From assembly GCA_965603095.1 (NCBI GenBank), contig CBFDBQ010000050.1:1-14979 (forward strand): a stretch of 14,979 nucleotides of DNA, in the 5' to 3' direction. The stretch is from DAOVVL01 sp965603095. Lineage in GTDB: Bacteria > Pseudomonadota > Alphaproteobacteria > Rhodospirillales > Magnetovibrionaceae. Within the stretch, counting starts at the first letter, position 1. Each line of letters opens with the position of its first letter. A program made the translations under genes and the position numbers. The notes beneath the pieces were generated by a model, which was given only the letters and a program-made list of their open reading frames with translations, ran no database searches and was not told the DNA's origin. This document shows positions 1 to 6,140 of the stretch, piece after piece.

Positions 1-286
1 CTTTAAGCCGCACCACCGTATGACCGCTTTTGGCCATGCTAACCAATAGGGCGCTTATTTCTTCTTGGGCCATGGTGTGATTGCTGGTTTGTTTGCCGAC
101 AAAAATTCTGCTGGCACCGGCAGGTACAATATCAAGAACCTCATCTGAAATAAGCCTGTCATAAACGACCACGTCTGCTTTACCAAGGACCCGGTGGGCT
201 TTCATGGTCAACAGTTCCGGATCACCCGGGCCGCCACCAACCAGATAGACTTTTCCTATCTTGTTTTTGTTTCTCATATTATTCAT
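1..286 (-). CDS. nirE: Uroporphyrinogen-III C-methyltransferase, N-terminal part (partial)
   Basis: Makes precorrin-2 from uroporphyrinogen III using S-adenosylmethionine, the first committed step to heme d1, siroheme and B12. I translated the minus strand from ATG at 286: 95 codons are present and the frame runs off the left edge. Family motifs are visible: GGGPGDPELLT near residues 17-27 (SAM-binding loop), VVYDRL near 40-45, and VGKQ near 64. A strong GAGGAGG ribosome site precedes ATG 286, favouring it over the in-frame ATG at 277. It lies 103 bp downstream of nirS on the same strand, so I infer that it serves heme d1 synthesis (NirE) rather than cobalamin (CobA); sequence alone cannot separate these two. 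A fused siroheme synthase (CysG) is unlikely because translation starts directly in the methyltransferase domain. Confidence 0.88.
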   Translation of the reverse strand, partial: MNNMRNKNKIGKVYLVGGGPGDPELLTMKAHRVLGKADVVVYDRLISDEVLDIVPAGASRIFVGKQTSNHTMAQEEISALLVSMAKSGHTVVRLK

Positions 287-352
287 AGGCGGGATCCCTC
301 CTCTAAAAGAATGCCCAACAATAATTTATCAAGCTGACATCTCAGGTAGAAA

Positions 353-377
353 GGGGCGAGGAAATGTTCCCCGCCCC
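353..377 (-). terminator. GC-rich hairpin between nirS and nirE (possible attenuator)
   Basis: In minus-strand RNA, bases 377-367 pair with 363-353: GGGGCG plus a G-U pair plus GGAA, around a 3-nt loop (11 pairs). The opposite strand has an A-C mismatch at the wobble position, so the hairpin fits minus-strand RNA. Only three U follow before the run breaks, so it may be a leaky terminator or an mRNA-stabilising 3' end for nirS with read-through into nirE. Confidence 0.6.
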
Positions 378-389
378 ATCTAACCTGTC

Positions 390-2045
390 TCAGTAGACGT
401 CGTTCATCGTGTTATAGACGTTGAACTTGCCTGTTGGGGTAACAAGGCGCTTGTCCTTGATTACCATTTTTAGTTTGCGAGTTTTATCGTCAATCACAAC
501 AATTGCCGAATTCTGGGTCTTGCCATTCCAAACAGAGAACCAGATTTCGTCACCAGCCTTATTGTATTCGCCCTGAACCACGCGCTTGGCGCCTTCTTTG
601 CCCAGGTCTGCCCACTTAGCGATGGGAAGAGAAACAATTTCCTTGTCCAAATTATTGATATCGAACACACCGATAGACTGATAAATTTCTTCGTCAGAGT
701 TAAGCGGTGCATCAACCCAAAGGTTTTTGGATTTTGGATGGGTCTTAACAAACAGCGAACCGCCGCCAAGACCGTCAAGGGAGGCAACAACCTTCCAAGC
801 ATGCTGTTTATGCTTAACAGGGTCGGTACCAATAAGGATAACCTGATCATCGCCAAGCCCACTAGTAGCCCAAACAGGGCCAAACTTAGGATGAATAAAG
901 TTAGCGCCACGTCCTGGATGCGGTGTTGTGTTAACGCCTTCGCGGATCAATTTAACCAGTTTGCTGGTTTTGGTATCGATAACCACAATGGTGTTACGTG
1001 CGTTTGCCGCAGTTAGGAAATAACGCTTGGTGCTATCAAATCCACCATCATGAAGAAAGCGTTCGGTAGCGATGGTGGTGATGTTTAGGTTTTCGATGTC
1101 AGCATAGTTGATCATCAATATTTTACCGGTTTCTTTAATGTTAACGATGAATTCCGGCTTGTAGTGTGAAGCAACAATTGCCGCCACACGGGGCTCAGGG
1201 TGATACTCTGCAGGATCATCCACGGTATAACCACGAGTAGAAGCGATTTTTAGTGGCTCTAACGTATCGCCATCCATAATGGTAAATTGCGGAGGCCAGT
1301 AAGAACCGGCGATGGCGTATTTATCTTCAAAACCTTTGAATTTTGAAGTTTCAACAGAGCGAGCTTCGATGCCAACCTTAATTTGAGCAACGTTACCCGG
1401 AACCTTCATCCATAGATCAATCATGTTGACCTGTGCATCGCGGCCAATAACAAACAGATAGCGACCCGATGCCGAGAGGCGAGAAATATGAACCGCATAA
1501 CCAGTATCAATTACTGAGGAAATTTTATGGGTATCGCCATCAATAAGTGCAACTTGTCCTGCATCACGTAACGTAACCGAGAATGCATTTTCAAGATTGA
1601 TGTTGTTCATCTTTTTCTTGGGGCGGTCTTTTGGTGCAACAATAACTTTCCAGCTATCGCGCATTTCTTTCATGCCCCATTTAGGTGGTTCCTGTGGCGC
1701 AACCAAAAGATATTTTGCCATCAAATCTATTTCTTTTGCGGAAAGTTCGTTTGATGTTCCCCAGTTGGGCATACCAGCGGGTGAGCCATAGGTGATAAAG
1801 TCTCTTAACGCTTCGTGGCCGCGTTCGCGGGTAATATCAACGGTTAGCGGTTTACCGGTAGCACCCTTGCGCAACACGCCATGGCAACCGGCGCAACGTT
1901 CAAAATAAATTTTGTTAGCTTGGGTTTGCTCGGCATCGCTGAGCTTTGGAATTTCTGCGGCAAACGATGTTCCCACAGATGACAGGGCAATAACGGCAAA
2001 TGCCGCGACGCCAGATGTCAGTGAGCTAAAACTCTTAATATTCAT
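390..2045 (-). CDS. nirS: Cytochrome cd1 nitrite reductase NirS
   Basis: Periplasmic homodimeric enzyme reducing nitrite to nitric oxide, the defining step of denitrification. 551 residues, normal for the family. Signal peptide 1-30 ending SFAA. The N-terminal cytochrome c domain has the heme-c site CAGCH at 51-55 with a downstream Met (GMPNW, about 92). The C-terminal part is the eight-bladed d1-heme propeller, with a candidate proximal heme d1 ligand H186 (YAVHISRL) and candidate catalytic-pocket histidines H294 (IVASH) and H332 (FLHDGG). The hallmark segments PHPGRGANFIHP, GGGSLFVKTHP and the C-terminal PTGKFNVYNT are all present, so the protein looks intact. ATG 2045 is preceded by AGGAGGG. 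It is divergent from hemerythrin and has its own Dnr-type box upstream. A d1-free homologue such as NirN is less likely given both pocket histidines and full length. Confidence 0.97.
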   Translation of the reverse strand: MNIKSFSSLTSGVAAFAVIALSSVGTSFAAEIPKLSDAEQTQANKIYFERCAGCHGVLRKGATGKPLTVDITRERGHEALRDFITYGSPAGMPNWGTSNELSAKEIDLMAKYLLVAPQEPPKWGMKEMRDSWKVIVAPKDRPKKKMNNINLENAFSVTLRDAGQVALIDGDTHKISSVIDTGYAVHISRLSASGRYLFVIGRDAQVNMIDLWMKVPGNVAQIKVGIEARSVETSKFKGFEDKYAIAGSYWPPQFTIMDGDTLEPLKIASTRGYTVDDPAEYHPEPRVAAIVASHYKPEFIVNIKETGKILMINYADIENLNITTIATERFLHDGGFDSTKRYFLTAANARNTIVVIDTKTSKLVKLIREGVNTTPHPGRGANFIHPKFGPVWATSGLGDDQVILIGTDPVKHKQHAWKVVASLDGLGGGSLFVKTHPKSKNLWVDAPLNSDEEIYQSIGVFDINNLDKEIVSLPIAKWADLGKEGAKRVVQGEYNKAGDEIWFSVWNGKTQNSAIVVIDDKTRKLKMVIKDKRLVTPTGKFNVYNTMNDVY

Positions 2046-2129
2046 TTGGGATCCCTCCTAGACTATGTGTAGATGTGTGCTTTTTCAGGGCTAAATGGCT
2101 CAGGCCAAAAAGCCCGAAATCCAGGACTA

Positions 2130-2171
2130 GGTATAGCTAATACTGATGTTTTTCGCCTTGACCAGAGTCAA
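2130..2171 (-). promoter_or_regulatory. Dnr/NNR-type promoter of nirS
   Basis: TTGAC-CAGA-GTCAA at 2158-2171 is a perfect 5-4-5 palindrome of the FNR/Dnr/NNR type. On the minus strand TATACC at 2135-2130 is a -10 candidate. With transcription starting near 2123 the box centre (2164.5) sits about 41.5 bp upstream, the class-II activator geometry. The leader would be about 78 nt. Transcription start is inferred. Confidence 0.75.
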
Positions 2172-2218
2172 CAATTTCTAGTTGTTTTTCTCTATTATCC
2201 CTTTGTTTTTATTGACTT

Positions 2219-2259
2219 TTGATCCTTATCAATTGGCTTGAAGGAAACCGGGGTATAAG
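2219..2259 (+). promoter_or_regulatory. Dnr/FNR-type promoter of the hemerythrin gene
   Basis: TTGAT-CCTT-ATCAA at 2219-2232 is a perfect FNR/Dnr consensus palindrome. TATAAG at 2254-2259 is a good -10 element. A start near 2266 places the box centre at about -41, the class-II position, leaving a ~20-nt leader that contains the AAGGAG ribosome site. It is separate from the nirS box 55 bp away. Confidence 0.78.
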
Positions 2260-2285
2260 ATTGAAAAAAAGGAGCTATCTGAACA

Positions 2286-2696
2286 ATGTCCCTGATTGAG
2301 TGGAGAAAAGATTTCGAGACCGGATTTCCCGGCATCGATTTCGAGCATCAAACATTAATAGAATCCATAAATGACCTCCATTCGCGCATTGACCAAAGCA
2401 GGGGGAATGTTTCCGGTGCCATAAGGCATTTAAGTGAAATTCATGTTCTGGTCGAATCCCACTTTGCATTGGAAGAACGCATAATGCGCGAAGAAGGATT
2501 TTCTCGTTTCAAGGAACACAAAGCAGACCATTCAATTTTGCTGGATGAAATTCTGGACATAATGGATACGCTAAGTTCGGGAGATGACATTGATTTAGAT
2601 ACAGCGCTTGGTCAGCGTGTGCGTGATTGGTTTACCACGCATTTCTCAACCTTTGATCGCGATTTTCATGCTTGGGAACAGCGTCACAAGAAATAA
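2286..2696 (+). CDS. Bacteriohemerythrin (single-domain, di-iron)
   Basis: Small cytosolic four-helix di-iron protein that reversibly binds O2 and, in some members, NO. 136 residues. All seven iron-ligand positions of the family are visible: H21, H59 with E63 (HxxxE), H78 with H82 (HxxxH), and H119 with D124 (HxxxxD). There is no signal peptide, membrane segment or fused sensory domain, so it is a carrier or scavenger rather than a receptor. AAGGAG lies about 11 nt before ATG 2286. A perfect Dnr-type box and -10 element are directly upstream and nirS is divergent, so it is probably co-induced with NO production. I infer NO or O2 buffering during denitrification; the ligand in vivo cannot be read from sequence. 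Confidence 0.93.
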   Translation: MSLIEWRKDFETGFPGIDFEHQTLIESINDLHSRIDQSRGNVSGAIRHLSEIHVLVESHFALEERIMREEGFSRFKEHKADHSILLDEILDIMDTLSSGDDIDLDTALGQRVRDWFTTHFSTFDRDFHAWEQRHKK

Positions 2697-2717
2697 TTTC
2701 AATAATTAGTGTCAAAA

Positions 2718-2750
2718 ATTAATGCCAAGGATTAATGCCAAGGATTAATG
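2718..2750. repeat. 13-bp tandem repeat, 2.5 copies
   Basis: ATTAATGCCAAGG occurs twice head-to-tail (2718-2730, 2731-2743), followed by a partial ATTAATG (2744-2750). It fills the short gap between the convergent hemerythrin and unknown membrane protein genes, and the last partial copy contains the TAA stop of the latter. Confidence 0.9.
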
Positions 2751-3446
2751 AATGACGATACCTTCCCCAGCAGTATGGGTTAGGGCAATGGCTTGCCCGG
2801 AAGACAGTGTGATGCCTTGAGTAAATGTTTCAACGGGCGTGACGTTATCGCCATTGTAAATATTTACAACCAATTCATGTTTGCCAGATGGAACCATGAA
2901 TGTTTGATAAAAACTTGATGGGCCATCATCGCGCAGACCCGCCGGGCTGGCGCTTTTATTAAAAACTGTATCGCCATTTAGGTTAAAAGTAATCCTTACC
3001 GGATGGCGTTCGCGTGAGCAGCTTTTGGCACCACGCATATTTGGTGATAATTCTTTTAATTCTTCGGCGGTTCTGGTGCGGCATGGGATTTTGCGTTCAC
3101 CCCATAATGTCAGGCTCAATTTTATCTGCGCCGTATTTTCAGGGGCAAATTCATATGATGGATAGCTAGAAAAATAACCAATGGCCAGCAAGAACGGTGC
3201 ATACAGCAACCCTTGGCCTATTATTTTTATCACAGTCAATTTTGGTTTTTTATAACGCGCACTTTTTGCAGTTTCAATTTCTAGTGCACTTTCAAATTTG
3301 CGGTGTTTTCTTTGCAGTTCCTTTTGTTCATCACTAAGAGAAAACAGGCTTTGAATTCCAAATGCCTTGAACAAAACAAAAAATACTATTGGGCCAAATA
3401 CCAAAATGGGAACAATATAAAAAACTTTAATTCCATAAATTTCCAT
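2745..3446 (-). CDS. Unknown membrane protein with periplasmic beta-rich domain
   Basis: I do not recognise this family. 233 residues from ATG 3446; an in-frame GTG at 3449 is an alternative. Membrane segments lie near 9-30 and 72-92, separated by a charged cytosolic stretch (about 37-70, rich in K, R and E). Residues 95-233 would be periplasmic, beta-strand rich and Ig-like in appearance, with two cysteines (C122, C143) that could form a disulfide. The ATG shares its A with the TGA stop of the cytochrome b fusion (TGATG), and a GGAG lies just before it, so the two are translationally coupled and probably partners. It might be the accessory, assembly or periplasmic subunit of that complex. 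Nothing indicates a cofactor. Confidence 0.85.
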   Translation of the reverse strand: MEIYGIKVFYIVPILVFGPIVFFVLFKAFGIQSLFSLSDEQKELQRKHRKFESALEIETAKSARYKKPKLTVIKIIGQGLLYAPFLLAIGYFSSYPSYEFAPENTAQIKLSLTLWGERKIPCRTRTAEELKELSPNMRGAKSCSRERHPVRITFNLNGDTVFNKSASPAGLRDDGPSSFYQTFMVPSGKHELVVNIYNGDNVTPVETFTQGITLSSGQAIALTHTAGEGIVIH

Positions 3447-5008
3447 CACCCTGCTCCATTGTCTTTTGTAATAGAGGAAAGTGATTTGCCAAATTCAGCG
3501 GTCTCATCAACAACCTTGGCAAGGTCTGTCGGTGCCGCCCAAATTGTACGAAGACGTTCACGCGGAACTCGCTTTCTCAAATTTGGGTCTCGTAATTGAT
3601 TAATGCGGTCTTCTACCCAGAATTGACCGAAGCGGTGATAGCAACCATTTTCCCTGCAGCCGGTTACAATTACGCCATCCATTTCACCGCGTGAAATTGC
3701 AAAATCAATAAACGATGGCGGCAACATTCCGGTACAGGCAACGCCCATAACGGCGATGCTGCAATTTGGCGAATGGATGGACGATTTTAGCTTTTCAAGA
3801 TCAACCCCATTGGCGCAACCAAAAACAATAACTGCGGTGCCGTCACCCACTGCGCCCGCTTCCTTACGCGCCACCTGCATGACCTTTACCGCCTCTTCGC
3901 GCATATTTTTTAATGGTTGAGATGGCAAATCAATTCCGGTTTGCATTTCTTCATCATGTCTAAACGGGGTTGAAACCGGACAGGCCCCAACACAAATGCC
4001 GCACGATACACATGCGCCAGCATCAACCACGGCCTCGGTATCAAATTTTAATCCATCTGTTCTGGGTTTCATTTCAATGGCGTCATAAGGGCAATCGGCG
4101 GCACAGCGTGTACAGCCATTACATTTTTCAAGCGTAACAAATGCGGCGGCTGGACGATTTCGCATGCTAAATAACGGAATAATTGAAACCAAAAGCGTGA
4201 CCCCAATACCAACCGCCCACATTGGCCCCGGGCCAATAGCATCAAACAATGGATAGGCAATTAAATAAAACCAATCGAAATTAAGGTTAAGAGCCACGGT
4301 AGAAAGATCTGCCTTATCGTGACTGACAGCTGGATAAATGAGAGAAATAATTACAAGCGCTACTGTCGAGCTAATCATTAATCCCTTAGGCGGATTTATA
4401 CGTGGGCTTTTCAAACGCATCACGTGAAACCACATGATGAACAATAAAAACAACGGCACAAATATATGAATGAATACCAAAAGCGTAAAAAATCGATCGG
4501 TAATGGTGACCGGGCTGAGGAAATTATTAGCCACCTGCTTGCCAAAAATACCCAACCAGTCAAGCCATTCCATTGAACCTATGGCCACATACTGCGCCAA
4601 TTGGTCCCACACCAACCAGTAACCGCTAACACCGGAAAAAAACAAAAACCATATTATTGGAACTCCGGTAAACCATGCAAACCATCTAGCCCCGCGATAT
4701 CGACCATAAGAAAATTCACGCAACAGATGCATCATGGCTACCACCACCATCGCATCAGATGCATAGCGATGCATGCTTCGCATAATTCCGGCCAAATACC
4801 ATTGGTGCGTCATCCATTCAACCGATTCATAGGCCCCGCTTACCGATGTATCAAAAAATATATAAATATAAATTCCGCTACCGGCGACAATCCAATAAAG
4901 AAAAAACGCAAGCGACCCTAGCTGGCGAATTGGGTTTAATGCGCCATCAAATGCCTTGTCAAAAAGGGCTTCAATATAATAGAAAATATTTCTTATAGAT
5001 TGTTGCAT
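3446..5008 (-). CDS. Cytochrome b - 2x[4Fe-4S] ferredoxin - MvhD-like fusion protein
   Basis: Three redox modules in one 520-residue chain. Residues ~25-210: bc1/b6-type cytochrome b N-terminal domain with two H-X13-H pairs, H80/H94 and H181/H195, expected to bind two hemes b; further membrane segments follow to ~280. Residues 290-350: ferredoxin domain with two four-cysteine motifs (C296, C299, C302, C306; C333, C336, C339, C343). Residues ~392-500: domain resembling MvhD/FrhD (delta subunit of F420-non-reducing hydrogenase, the electron link to heterodisulfide reductase), with cysteines C398, C425, C451 and C456 as likely [2Fe-2S] ligands. The soluble part should face the cytosol. Its own Dnr-type box lies upstream, and the next gene is coupled by TGATG. 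I infer membrane electron transfer between a cytosolic Fe-S donor and the quinone pool or NO-reducing enzyme. Direction and partner are unknown. Domain calls are confident; the function is not. Confidence 0.9.
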   Translation of the reverse strand: MQQSIRNIFYYIEALFDKAFDGALNPIRQLGSLAFFLYWIVAGSGIYIYIFFDTSVSGAYESVEWMTHQWYLAGIMRSMHRYASDAMVVVAMMHLLREFSYGRYRGARWFAWFTGVPIIWFLFFSGVSGYWLVWDQLAQYVAIGSMEWLDWLGIFGKQVANNFLSPVTITDRFFTLLVFIHIFVPLFLLFIMWFHVMRLKSPRINPPKGLMISSTVALVIISLIYPAVSHDKADLSTVALNLNFDWFYLIAYPLFDAIGPGPMWAVGIGVTLLVSIIPLFSMRNRPAAAFVTLEKCNGCTRCAADCPYDAIEMKPRTDGLKFDTEAVVDAGACVSCGICVGACPVSTPFRHDEEMQTGIDLPSQPLKNMREEAVKVMQVARKEAGAVGDGTAVIVFGCANGVDLEKLKSSIHSPNCSIAVMGVACTGMLPPSFIDFAISRGEMDGVIVTGCRENGCYHRFGQFWVEDRINQLRDPNLRKRVPRERLRTIWAAPTDLAKVVDETAEFGKSLSSITKDNGAG

Positions 5009-5060
5009 CTAAAATCCGTTTGCGGGCCGTTTTCAAGGCTCCATATAATTATTTATTACT

Positions 5061-5104
5061 ACTATCATGCAGGGGGATTTAGCGCACACCTTGATGCTTA
5101 TCAA
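5061..5104 (-). promoter_or_regulatory. Dnr/FNR-type promoter of the cytochrome b fusion
   Basis: TTGAT-GCTT-ATCAA at 5091-5104 is a perfect palindrome, nearly identical to the hemerythrin box. GATAGT at 5066-5061 (minus strand) is a modest -10 candidate, giving a start near 5054 with the box centre at about -43. It sits 22 bp after the senC stop codon, so the fusion gene can be transcribed apart from the norSY-senC unit. Confidence 0.72.
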
Positions 5105-5126
5105 ACGAATGACTAAAATATCAACT

Positions 5127-6047
5127 TCAAGCAATATTGTCAGATTTCTTTATGTTCTTGTTCTGGGCTGCCTTGCTTTCAGCCGCAAAGCGCCATAGCT
5201 GGCGAACAAGAAATGTTCCAACGACTAACAAAAAAGTTGCGCCTGCCAGCAGGTGAACAAATATGCCGTAATCAAATCGATAGCGTCCTAATTCAGGGTC
5301 GTAAACGGTACAAAATAGACGAACCCGTTTTATCAAATCATCAACGCTGGCGTACGGCGTAGATGTGCCAAACAATATAGCCTTTAATGGCTCGCCCAAC
5401 AGGGTGGGTGAAAAATTTGCCCCATATATTTGGGTATGGACAACACCCTTGCCATCAATGACCGTAACCTGATCAAGATGGTTAAACCCATTTTTTGTTG
5501 GATAAAACATAAAACCTAAATCGTCGCTTAATCCTATTATTTGGTCTAGCTCACCGCCCACAAACAACCAATTATCATCAGCCAGTTCTTGATCATTGCC
5601 AAATTCAGCCATGTTTTCCGGGGTATCGAATGTGGTATCAAAGCCAACCGTTATAACATTAAAACTTTCATCCCCCATGCCGTCACGGCTTATGTCAACG
5701 GCGTTACCGAGCGAAGTTACAAGTGGCGGACAGCTATCAACGCAGCTTGAATATATTAAATTAATTATCAACGGTTTGCCTAGAAAATCGCTTATGCGGT
5801 ATTCGGCGCCATTGCTTCCTAAGAGTTTAAAGTTGCCAACCTTTCTACCAACTGCAGCCTGACTTATTTCAATTACCTGTTTGGTTTTTTCGCTTAGCCC
5901 ATTATTTGCATCGGTAGATATATCACCAGCCCCAAACACAGGTGTTGGTAGCCCCAACAACAACACGCCCAAGGCCAAGAAAAGGGGGGAGAAGAGGTGG
6001 CCGTGGACGTGTGATGTGTTTTTTATAATGGGATGTTTTTTGTTCAA
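5127..6047 (-). CDS. senC: SCO1/SenC-family copper chaperone
   Basis: Thioredoxin-fold periplasmic protein that delivers copper to CuA centres. 306 residues. An N-terminal hydrophobic signal segment (~18-39) precedes the SCO domain (~60-230), which has the copper-binding CxxxC (C102, C106) and the distal H190. A C-terminal membrane helix lies near 261-281. Placement directly after the CuA-bearing subunit II and subunit I points to maturation of that CuA site, as in NorSY-SenC clusters. The start is unusual: the frame opens with TTG at 6047 immediately after an in-frame TAG, no good ribosome site is visible, and an in-frame ATG lies five codons upstream of it (6062), beyond that TAG. A terminator-like hairpin separates it from subunit I. 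The gene itself looks intact. Confidence 0.93.
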   Translation of the reverse strand: MNKKHPIIKNTSHVHGHLFSPLFLALGVLLLGLPTPVFGAGDISTDANNGLSEKTKQVIEISQAAVGRKVGNFKLLGSNGAEYRISDFLGKPLIINLIYSSCVDSCPPLVTSLGNAVDISRDGMGDESFNVITVGFDTTFDTPENMAEFGNDQELADDNWLFVGGELDQIIGLSDDLGFMFYPTKNGFNHLDQVTVIDGKGVVHTQIYGANFSPTLLGEPLKAILFGTSTPYASVDDLIKRVRLFCTVYDPELGRYRFDYGIFVHLLAGATFLLVVGTFLVRQLWRFAAESKAAQNKNIKKSDNIA

Positions 6048-6074
6048 CTAATCGGTACCCATAAATAGAAGTTT

Positions 6075-6125
6075 TTTAAAAAAGCGGCGGGCGGCACTGA
6101 GGAGGGTTTTATTGTGTGCCGCCCG
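6075..6125 (-). terminator. Intra-operon terminator or attenuator after subunit I
   Basis: CGGGCGGCAC (6088-6097) and GTGCCGCCCG (6116-6125) form a perfect 10-bp stem with an 18-nt loop. In minus-strand RNA the stem is followed after four bases by six U. It lies just after the subunit I stop and before senC, so it should lower senC expression relative to the two enzyme subunits. Confidence 0.8.
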
Positions 6126-6140
6126 TCGATAGCAGGTCGT

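Noticed and set aside
494..1016. Long overlapping reading frames inside nirS on both strands
   Set aside because: nirS is full length and well conserved in its own frame; the others have no recognisable features.
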